A stretch of 28,713 bases of DNA from Acidobacteria bacterium AH-259-G07 (GTDB lineage Bacteria; Acidobacteriota; UBA6911; RPQK01; JADFOI01), in the NCBI GenBank assembly GCA_027717925.1, contig JALLON010000006.1, positions 1 through 28,713 of the forward strand, read 5' to 3'. A model generated the notes under the pieces. It was not told the origin of the DNA and did not search any database. It worked only from the letters and a program-made list of their open reading frames with translations. The translations under genes were made by a program, and so were the position numbers. The stretch's first letter is position 1; every line of letters starts with the position of its first letter. Below, one piece after another: positions 1 to 7,610 of the stretch.

Positions 1-22
1 CTCCTACGAACATCAGCTCCAA

Positions 23-2067
23 TCAATCGTTGTATGTCTTCAAGTATTTCGCGCCGGGCTGGAGCTTCTTGATCACAATCCAGTAGATGGTGTACGGCCG
101 GTCGTAGATTTGGTAGAAGGGGACCAAGGTGACGTCTTCCGGTCTGCCCACGTTCTGGGTGCGAAACGTCAGCGGCTGGTCCTCGACCGGAACAATCCAT
201 TCGTTTGGATCCCCTTCGTCCACGAACAGATCCGGCACTTCGGCCAGAAGATCCTCAGGCCTGGCATCCCGGTTCCCGAAGATCACATCCTGGCTGAGTT
301 TGTCCTCAGCGAGCCGGCCAGCCAAAACCAGAGGACCGTACATGATGGCGGCCAGGTTCAACTCGTACCTGTGACCCCTCTCGGCGTGATACAGGACATT
401 GTAGTTCTTTCGAGGATTGAGATTCTGCATCGAGGCCAGATTGTCCGCATCCGGTAGTGGGGCCATGTGAAAGGTCATCGGCAGGGTCACTTCCACCTGA
501 TCGTTGTTGCTCCAGATTCTCTCCAGCCTCAGATAGGACTGGGGCTGGGCATCGACCTCCTGTTCCACCCCGTTAATCTTCAGCGTCACTCCCTTGGTTG
601 CCCAGTAAGGAACCCGTATTCGCAGAACCATCTGTTGAGACTCTGGGGTGCTCAAAGTGAGTATCGTTTTTCCTTCGCGAGGAAAAGGAGTTTCTTGACG
701 AAGCGTGATTTCTCTTTCCTGCCAGCTCAGTTCAGAGGGAATAAAAAGATTGACGTAAATACCCTGATCATCATGAAAATAGATGCTGTCCCCATACTCT
801 GCATGATTTTCAATTCCTGTTCCCGTGCAGCACCAGAAAGCATCCCGGGGGGTGTTGAAGACCTTCCAATGCCCCGGCTTGAGTGAGCAGAAGTAAAGCA
901 TCATCCCGTTTTCAGGATTTTGTGAAGCCAGAATAGCGTTGAACAATGCCCGCTCGTAATAGTCCGCGTAGCGGGCCTTCGGATTCCAGGTGAAAAGATG
1001 CTTCGTCAACTTGAGAAGGTTGTAGGAGCAGCAGGTCTCCGCTGTAGAAGCTCCGATTTCACTGGCCAGTTGATCCGGCCCGGTCCTCCAGTGCTCGTAA
1101 CTGCTCGTCCCTCCCGTAGCAAAAGTGCGATGCTGGGTGATCGTTTCCCACGCAAAAGACGCGATGCGTTCATAGTAAGGATCTCCTGTAACCTCATACT
1201 CTTTAGCGGCTCCCACGAATTTTGGGATTTGTGTATTGGCATGGAGCCCTTTCAGCTCATCCCTGCCATCGGCAAGCGGCTTAAAGATCCGCTGATGGTC
1301 AAATCGCTTCGCCATTAACAGATGGTCCGGATCTTTCGTGACCTCATAGAGCCGGGCAAAGATGTCATTCATTCCTCCGAATTCGGTTTCCAGAATGTCC
1401 TGCATGTGCACTTCTGCCAGGGGATCGGTTCGATTCTTGCCCACCGGGCCATGTTCTTCAGGATCTCCAGAGCCTTTTCGTTGTCCGAATGCAGATACAC
1501 ATCCAGCAGACCTGCCATAACCTTGTGAAGCGTATACCAGGGGGCCCAGACGGCTTCTCGGGCTTCCAGACGGTCAAAGAACTCTTCCGGAAAGGCACTC
1601 AGATAGCCATTCCCATGAGCCTGCTGGCACTTGGCCAGTTCCCGCATGAGGAGATCGAGCTGGACCTTCAACGGCTCATCCCCGCTGCTGGCAAACATTT
1701 TCGCCGCTGCGGAAAGGTAATGACCTACAAAGTGACCTCTCAGCTCTCGGGCTTCCCACCCACCCAAAGGCCTGGCCGTGGAGGGAAAACCGGCCGTCTT
1801 GCGGAACATGTGGAGAAGTTCGTCCGCATCAAAGGTGTGGAGATACTGCCGGTCCAGTTCCATGGCGTCCCTGAAAGGGCTGTCCAGAAGCCGCACCTGT
1901 TTCAGATCAAAGGCGTGCACGGCGGGCTCCACCGCAGTAATTCCCAAAGACATCTCACGGTCAGCCGCAAGGTCCTCCGAACCTTGGGAGCATCCCACCA
2001 GAAACAGGGTTCCCACAAAAAACATTCCGGCATAGAATTTTTCCCCCATAAATAATTTACCCGACAT
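23..2067 (-). pseudogene. GH127/GH146-like beta-L-arabinofuranosidase lipoprotein, frameshifted
   Basis: This gene lies in two reading frames. The upstream part (2067-1369) begins with a lipoprotein signal (start 2067, or the internal ATG at 2049; lipobox LVGC) and the N-terminal (alpha/alpha)6 region of the DUF1680 family. The downstream part (1444-23) carries the family's catalytic signatures: an E-T-C motif (ETCCSYNLLKL), then the CC pair in FWCCTGTG 67 residues after the E-T-C cysteine, and a C-terminal beta region. The frames join at a short C run on the plus strand (1440-1442, GGG in the gene). One missing G there would restore ...ARW-GKNRTDPLAEVHMQDIL. In the family these residues form the zinc-bound cysteine nucleophile site that removes L-arabinofuranose from glycans. 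Product is predicted as an outer-membrane or periplasmic lipoprotein. It is 38 bp downstream of the GH31 gene, so probably one operon. The frameshift is either a real lesion or a homopolymer sequencing error; I cannot tell which. Confidence 0.8.
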
Positions 2068-2104
2068 TCCTCATATTAACTTCGACGGAATACCCCTGGG
2101 AAAG

Positions 2105-4366
2105 TTACTCAAACTCGATGGAAACAGCCTGTCCGCGAAACTCGATCAAGCGGCTCTCGCCGGTGGTTACAAGGCGGACGCGAATTTGCCGGGAGGGCTG
2201 CAATAAGCGGGACCCTGGAGCGAGTCTCAAGTCGAGCCGCTTTTCCTCGTCCCTCCAGTCACATTGCAGTCTCATGAACTCTCCCTCGCGGAAGTCGAAT
2301 GTCATGCCATCATCCTCGTATACACTTGCCGTGCCGTCACTGCCCGGGTACACCGAGAGAGTAATCGGTCCGTTCACCTCTTCCGCAGTGTATTGCTTCA
2401 CGGGACCCGTCGGAATGATGGCACCACTTCTGACATAGAGCGGCGTCGTTTCAAGATCCACGTCACGTGTCACTTCCCTTCCGCCCTGCAGTTTTTCCCT
2501 CGTCCAAAAATCATACCAATGTCCCTCCGGGAGATAGACTTCTCGAGATGTGGCGCCTTTTTCGAAGACGGGAGCGACGAGGATATCCCGCCCCCACAGA
2601 TACTCGTCGTCACGGAGAACCCCACGGGGGTCGTCCGAGTAATGGAGCCAAAGAGGCCGCATGAGCGGCATGCCGGTGTCCGTCGCTTCACGGGCGGCTG
2701 AATAGATGTATGGCAGCATGCGGTAACGGAGTTCAAGATACTTCCTGCAGATGGGCTCCACAGTAGGGTTGCTGAGTTGACTCACCTGTATGGGCGTTTT
2801 ACCCTCCGGGCTGCGCTGTTCCATTTCATCCGGACCCAACACGCCCGTATTCCAACCCCACGGAAGATGCGTGTACCAGGTTCTGCCATGTGCTCGGAAC
2901 AGCGGGCTGAAGGACATGAACTGAAACCATCGGAGGTAAAGCTCAGCGGTGTACTCTTTGGTGGGGTAAAAGCCCCCGATGTCAGTGCCCCAATAGGGGA
3001 CTCCGCTCAAACCGGTATTGAGGGCGATGGGCAACTGATTTCTCAAAGTTTGCCATGTTGACTCGTGGTCTCCTGACCAGGTCCAGCCTCCATGGCGCTG
3101 CATGCCGGCATAGCCCGTGCGATGCAACGCGTAGGGCCGCTGGTTGGGGCGCTCCACTTGTGGCCCCTCCCAGTACATCTGAATCCGCGCCAGCCGTGAC
3201 TGGACCGGGAGGTTTTCGCCAGCATCGGGCCACCACCCATCGATACCCAGTGGATAAAAGGGACGATGCCGACTCCAATAATGCCGCACCGCGTGGTCAT
3301 CTGGCTTCCCGCTCTGATCGTGCACGGAGCCATACAGGCGGCGGGGGGGAAAGGTTGCGTGAAGAACGACGCGGAAGTTCAGCTGCTTGAGTGTTTGGAT
3401 CTGTTCCTTCGGATTCGAGAAAACGTGAGGGTTGAATTCGAGGGAGTCGTGTCCCAAGTTCCAGCCCGAGGGACACCAGCCTGTACCAAGGTAAATCAAA
3501 GCGTCACATGGCAGCTTCTTTTCACGAAAACTCTCTGCCACCCACAGGACTTCCGCAAAGTCTTTGAGTGTGCGATGAGACTGCTGATATCCCAAAGCCC
3601 AAAGCGGGGGCATGCTCGGGTGACCGGTGAGATCGGCATATTCGCTCATGAGTTCTGTCGGCTGTCCAAGCACGATAAAGAAATCGAGCGGTAACAAGTC
3701 GGCCTCGGGCTGCGGCGTGAACTTTCCGCTTTCCCGGGAAAGATCAATCCTTCCCTCAGGCCGATGAAAGAAGAGGCCCCAGCCGGCAGCGCTGACCAGC
3801 CAGGGAATGGGCATACGTCCCGCAAAGGTCCTGAGCTGGTAGGCGCCGTGGCGATTGACCATGGGGTAGGCATGGCCCCGGCGGTTGAACTGCGGCCCGC
3901 CCATCCCCAGGCCGAAAAGGGGATGCTCGCCAAGCGCAAATGAGAGCGAGCCACTCTGCGCATCGATTCGGATCTCCTGCCGCAATTCTCCCTGTGAATC
4001 CTCGACACGGAGAGCCAACGGTGCGGTTGTCACCCGAACAGAGTTGCCGCCCATACGAAACACATCTGAGTACCCTTCCAGTGCCGAGCGCGAAACATAG
4101 CTTGGGTCCGGCCAATTCCGATCCACCAAAACCGGCTCGCTCGGCACAGGCTGGGCAGTCAGGCTGCTGTCCAGGGGGGTGAAGCTGACGCGGAGCGTTT
4201 TCTCATTCACCTTCGTGAGGCTAAGCTCAACCGGAGTTCCCCCTATCTCGAGTGGCGGCATCTTGGCCACCGATTGGGCGAAACTGCACATCACGGCAAA
4301 GGCGGCTCCACAGATGAACTTCAGTCCGAAAAAAACAGCATCTTCCGCTTTTCGAATCAACATCAT
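2105..4366 (-). CDS. Secreted glycoside hydrolase family 31 (alpha-glucosidase/alpha-xylosidase type)
   Basis: The protein (~753 aa) matches GH31 in length and motifs. The start is the ATG at 4366, because GGAGGTG lies about 5 bases upstream; a longer frame to 4438 has no such site. Residues 1 to ~35 look like a signal peptide (hydrophobic FFGLKFICGAAFAVM). An N-terminal beta domain is followed by a TIM barrel containing DGWWPDAGE, whose Asp (about residue 381) is the expected nucleophile, and WTWSGDHES, whose Asp (about 433) is the expected acid/base. The C-terminal part has the usual beta domains (LPEGHWYDFWT). GH31 enzymes hydrolyse terminal alpha-glucosyl or alpha-xylosyl residues with retention. 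Exact specificity cannot be read from sequence. It is probably exported to the periplasm and cotranscribed with the downstream GH127-like gene, suggesting joint attack on a plant or algal hemicellulose or glycoprotein glycan. Confidence 0.9.
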   Translation of the reverse strand: MMLIRKAEDAVFFGLKFICGAAFAVMCSFAQSVAKMPPLEIGGTPVELSLTKVNEKTLRVSFTPLDSSLTAQPVPSEPVLVDRNWPDPSYVSRSALEGYSDVFRMGGNSVRVTTAPLALRVEDSQGELRQEIRIDAQSGSLSFALGEHPLFGLGMGGPQFNRRGHAYPMVNRHGAYQLRTFAGRMPIPWLVSAAGWGLFFHRPEGRIDLSRESGKFTPQPEADLLPLDFFIVLGQPTELMSEYADLTGHPSMPPLWALGYQQSHRTLKDFAEVLWVAESFREKKLPCDALIYLGTGWCPSGWNLGHDSLEFNPHVFSNPKEQIQTLKQLNFRVVLHATFPPRRLYGSVHDQSGKPDDHAVRHYWSRHRPFYPLGIDGWWPDAGENLPVQSRLARIQMYWEGPQVERPNQRPYALHRTGYAGMQRHGGWTWSGDHESTWQTLRNQLPIALNTGLSGVPYWGTDIGGFYPTKEYTAELYLRWFQFMSFSPLFRAHGRTWYTHLPWGWNTGVLGPDEMEQRSPEGKTPIQVSQLSNPTVEPICRKYLELRYRMLPYIYSAAREATDTGMPLMRPLWLHYSDDPRGVLRDDEYLWGRDILVAPVFEKGATSREVYLPEGHWYDFWTREKLQGGREVTRDVDLETTPLYVRSGAIIPTGPVKQYTAEEVNGPITLSVYPGSDGTASVYEDDGMTFDFREGEFMRLQCDWRDEEKRLDLRLAPGSRLLQPSRQIRVRLVTTGESRLIEFRGQAVSIEFE

Positions 4367-4477
4367 TCCGCACCTCCATCTGTTACGCTTCCTGGAAAGC
4401 AAGGAAAGACTTCCCTGCAACCTCCAAGAGATTGGCAAAGGGTAGAGCCTGAGGTGAACTTCTTTCTAAGGTACGGA

Positions 4478-4534
4478 AATTGGGTAGCATTTCATCGAAG
4501 TCCCTCCCTCTGTAAAAAATTACCCAATTATAAT
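4478..4534. promoter_or_regulatory. Candidate divergent promoter/operator between GH31 and GH127 genes
   Basis: The 450-bp divergent intergenic region (4367-4816) holds a 9-bp inverted repeat, AATTGGGTA at 4478-4486 and TACCCAATT at 4521-4529, separated by 34 bp. The right arm abuts a perfect TATAAT (4529-4534). The surrounding ATTATAAT is self-complementary, so it could be a -10 element on either strand. No good -35 box is seen at 16-18 bp on either side. An operator for a shared regulator is a reasonable guess but unproven. I see no gene in the rest of this interval. Confidence 0.3.
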
Positions 4535-4816
4535 CTGTTCACCAGCGAAATCGGAATGCTCTTTTTTAGATTACCACTCCGGATGCCATACGTAGGCAGA
4601 TTCACTCCCCCGTCGGCACCAGCCGCTTGTATTTTGAATTACTGAAAAATCAGCGCTACCTCGATGTTGTCAATCTAAGCTGCAGCGTGACGGATGTCTC
4701 AATTCATGAGGACGAGGCATTTCAGGCCCATTGCATCTCGCGCAGATCCTCCCTTTGGGTTAGGATGTTAATTCGTCCGGCCGGAACAGTAAACGGCACG
4801 TGATCTGCGAGCAAAT

Positions 4817-6901
4817 ATGCCCTTCGCATCGGAACAATTGAAGACCCTCATCCTGAGCTGGCTGCCACTGGCCCTTGGCCTTGCTTTCACCACATACCCG
4901 GCTTTGTCTCAATCAACCCCTTCTGAGGAGTCGGTCCAGCTCCGGGGAGTACCTCTTGGCCAAGTTGTCGTCCAGGATCAATTCTGGAGTCCCCGCGTGG
5001 AGACCAACCGGAGACGTAGTCTGGAACATCAGTACCAGCAGTGTGTCGACACGGGTCGGATCGCCAATTTCGAGGTTGCTGCCGGGTTAAAGGATGGTCA
5101 GTTCCAGGGACGCTTTTACAATGATTCGGACGTGTATAAGTGGATTGAAGGTGCTTCCTATTCACTGACCACCCATCCGGATCGGGAACTGGAGAAGAAG
5201 TTGCACGAGGTCATTGCCAAGATCGCTGCCGCCCAGGAAGAGTCCGGTTATCTCAACACTTTCTTTCAGCTGGTGGACCCTTCCGCCAAGTGGACCAGTC
5301 TGGGGCGCCTGCACGAACTCTACTGTGCTGGACATCTTATCGAAGCCGCCGTGGCGCATCATGAAGCCACGGGGAAGCGCTCCTTGCTGGACGTGGCCAT
5401 CAGATTTGCCGATCACATTGACTCCATTTTCGGAGCAGGCAAGCGGGACGGCACCGGGGGCCACGAGGAGATCGAGCTGGCTCTGATCAAGCTGTTCCGG
5501 GTGACGGGTGAGGAAAAATATCTGCGCCTGGCCGGGTTTTTCCTGGACCAGCGCGGTCAATCGCCCTCCTTTTTCCAGCGGGAATATGAGCGGTTGAAGG
5601 TACGTCCCTCCAAACCTTTTTCGTTCAAGGGAGAGATCCTCAATTCCCGCATCATCACCGAACAGCGATTCATGCAAGACAGTAAGTTTGACACGCGCTA
5701 CACACAGGATCATCTGCCAGTTCGTGAGCAGAGCACGGTGGAAGGGCACGCCGTCAGGGCCATGTATCTCTTTTCCGGCATGGCGGACGTGGCCTATGAG
5801 ACGGGCGACACCGGTCTTCTGGCGGCGCTGCGCCACCTGCACCACAACGTCACCCAGCGCCGCATGTATGTGACGGGCGGCATCGGGCCGTCCAAGAACA
5901 ATGAGGGGTTCACCGGGGATTATGATCTTCCCAACGATACCGCCTATCAGGAGACCTGCGCCTCGGTCGGAATGATCTTCTGGAATTACCGAATGCTCAA
6001 CATGACCGGAGACGGCCGCTACGCAGACGTCATGGAGAGAGCACTCTACAACGGCATGCTGGCGGGAATATCCCTGTCCGGGGACCGCTTCTTCTATATC
6101 AACCCGCTTTACAGTTCCGGAAAGGAAGATGCCAGGGTGAGCCGGGGGCGGTTTTCCCTCAGGCGCCAGGCATGGTTTGACACGGCCTGCTGTCCCACCA
6201 ACCTGGCCCGATTGTTTCCCTCCCTGGGGAAATACATTTACAGCCGGTCCGAAGACAACTTGTGGGTCAACCTTTACATTGGCAGTCGCCTCACCACCGA
6301 AGTGGCTGGCCAAACAGTCCTGTTGGAGCAGCAGAGCCGTTATCCCTGGGACGGCAGGATGATGTTTCGGGTGAAGGGCCGCAGCCAGAGACGATTCTCT
6401 CTGAATCTGCGCATACCGGGCTGGGCACGAACTTGGGCCATCCGGGTCAATGAAGCAACGGTCTCTCCGCCGATGCTAAAAGGATATGCCCGGCTACAGA
6501 GGGCCTGGAAGGATGGGGATACGGTCGAGCTGACATTGCCCATGCCGGTTGAGCGTGTGGTGGCACACCCCCTGGTGGTGCAAAATCGAGGCAAGGTGGT
6601 GTTGCGCCGGGGACCGCTGGTGTATTGTCTGGAGCAAAGGGACCATGAAGTGGATCTTGATGAAATTGTCCTGCCGCTCTCGACGCGGCTGGAGACTCAT
6701 TTCGAGCCCGGGCTGCTCGGGGGAGTCTCCGTGATCAGCGGATCTGCCCGTACTCGGGGACAGAGCCAAGGACAGGATCAGCTGTATCGACCGTTGTCGG
6801 ACGAGACCCCGAAAGAAATCAGGATCAAAGCCATTCCCTACTATGCCTGGGCCAACCGGCAGCAGGGTAAAATGACGGTCTGGGTCGATTCCAGCCCCTG
6901 A
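4817..6901 (+). CDS. Secreted GH127 beta-L-arabinofuranosidase (HypBA1-like)
   Basis: The protein is 694 aa with an N-terminal signal peptide (hydrophobic residues ~9-30, ending near ALSQS). It aligns by motif with the DUF1680/GH127 family, usual length about 650-700 aa, so it appears intact. Key residues are E379-T-C381 (in YQETCASVGMIFWNYRML) and C458-C459 (WFDTACCPTNLARL). The 77-residue gap between C381 and C458 equals that between C340 and C417 of Bifidobacterium longum HypBA1, where Glu338, Cys340, Cys417 and Cys418 bind zinc and Cys417 is the nucleophile. The expected reaction is release of terminal beta-L-arabinofuranose from arabinooligosaccharides. It diverges from the GH31/GH127-like pair and probably serves the same substrate. 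The ATG at 4817 has only a weak purine-rich upstream region, so the start is less certain than the family call. Confidence 0.9.
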   Translation: MPFASEQLKTLILSWLPLALGLAFTTYPALSQSTPSEESVQLRGVPLGQVVVQDQFWSPRVETNRRRSLEHQYQQCVDTGRIANFEVAAGLKDGQFQGRFYNDSDVYKWIEGASYSLTTHPDRELEKKLHEVIAKIAAAQEESGYLNTFFQLVDPSAKWTSLGRLHELYCAGHLIEAAVAHHEATGKRSLLDVAIRFADHIDSIFGAGKRDGTGGHEEIELALIKLFRVTGEEKYLRLAGFFLDQRGQSPSFFQREYERLKVRPSKPFSFKGEILNSRIITEQRFMQDSKFDTRYTQDHLPVREQSTVEGHAVRAMYLFSGMADVAYETGDTGLLAALRHLHHNVTQRRMYVTGGIGPSKNNEGFTGDYDLPNDTAYQETCASVGMIFWNYRMLNMTGDGRYADVMERALYNGMLAGISLSGDRFFYINPLYSSGKEDARVSRGRFSLRRQAWFDTACCPTNLARLFPSLGKYIYSRSEDNLWVNLYIGSRLTTEVAGQTVLLEQQSRYPWDGRMMFRVKGRSQRRFSLNLRIPGWARTWAIRVNEATVSPPMLKGYARLQRAWKDGDTVELTLPMPVERVVAHPLVVQNRGKVVLRRGPLVYCLEQRDHEVDLDEIVLPLSTRLETHFEPGLLGGVSVISGSARTRGQSQGQDQLYRPLSDETPKEIRIKAIPYYAWANRQQGKMTVWVDSSP

Positions 6902-6964
6902 GATCCCGGATTTCAGGACTTGGATGTGTCGTAGGCAACAGCCAGAGCCGAAGGAGATTCAAGC

Positions 6965-7162
6965 ATGATTTTGAGACGGGCAGAGATTCTGATGGGGTCG
7001 ACGCTTCTCGGTCTTTCCCTGTGGACCTCCGGTTGTACCTCCGAGCCTGTAGTCGAAGAAGAGGTGGCCTTCTCAGACCCAGTTGTGGAGTTCAAACGCG
7101 AACCCGGCAAACTTCACATCCGCATCGGGGGAAAGCCCTTTGCCACCTATGTCTATTTCTGA
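6965..7162 (+). pseudogene. Truncated DUF6807 (PmoA-like) lipoprotein
   Basis: An AAGGAG site lies shortly upstream of the ATG at 6965. The 65 residues begin with a lipoprotein signal peptide (TLLGLSLWTSGC, lipobox-like SGC) and continue into FKREPGKLHIRIGGKPFATYVY, which resembles the beginning of DUF6807 proteins (often annotated methane oxygenase PmoA despite no shown link to methane). Those proteins are usually about 300-400 aa; here a stop follows at once and the next 450 bp do not continue the domain in any frame I can recognise. I therefore read it as a gene with an intact start but missing body. It lies 63 bp after the GH127 gene on the same strand and may be cotranscribed, giving only a short lipopeptide. 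Confidence 0.6.
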
Positions 7163-7609
7163 ATCTTGTCGGCGTAGGTATTGAAATTTTTGGAAGGCGT
7201 TCTTGTTATACTCGATCCATGGACCCGAGGTTGTAAGCTATATGGATTAACGAGCTCGATCCTGAATAGGCAGTTCCATGTATCCGGCGATCTTCCTGGC
7301 CAGCCGCCGGGCCCTCCATGGAAAGCTGAATTCCTTAACGGAGATCACGTCATCCCCGCAGACAATGTCGACTTTAATATAACCTAAATTGAGCGATTTC
7401 CCGAATCTTAGCCGGAGATGACCCTCAATGAAACCCTTTTGTCGAAGACGAGGGTCTCGAAAGGCTCGGATTCGCGCTCAAACAACAAGCAAAGGATCTG
7501 AAGCCCGCCAATGTAAAGATCACGCCGGGTGCCTCCGGTGGCCGTCCGAGGCTGGCCCACGCCACGACCTAGAGCCTAAAAAATGGGGCTCCTGGGGTTG
7601 GATTTGAAC
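7163..7609. other. Gene-poor interval with decayed coding-like sequence
   Basis: No convincing intact gene occurs here. On the plus strand, about 7450-7572, one frame reads EGLERLGFALKQQAKDLKP then ANVKITPGASGGRPRLA, ending at a TAG at 7570. It has protein-like composition but no start codon with a ribosome site, and I do not recognise the family. It may be the 3' end of a lost gene. Confidence 0.3.
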
Positions 7610-7610
7610 C
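7584..7610 (-). other. tRNA 3'-end-like sequence abutting the kinase stop codon
   Basis: Read on the minus strand, the bases directly after the kinase stop give GGTTCAAATCC, a canonical T-loop core, followed by a C-rich stretch ending in CCCCA and then TTTTTT. The T-stem pairs at only four of five positions, and the spacing to CCA is two bases too long for a real tRNA; no 5' half precedes it, since that sequence is kinase coding. It could be a remnant of a tRNA 3' end left as an attachment site, or coincidence. Confidence 0.25.

Noticed and set aside
5162..6313. Long minus-strand reading frame (383 codons) opposite the GH127 gene
   Set aside because: It is fully antisense to a gene with clear catalytic motifs, has no recognisable domain and fits the shadow expected from GC-rich codon use.
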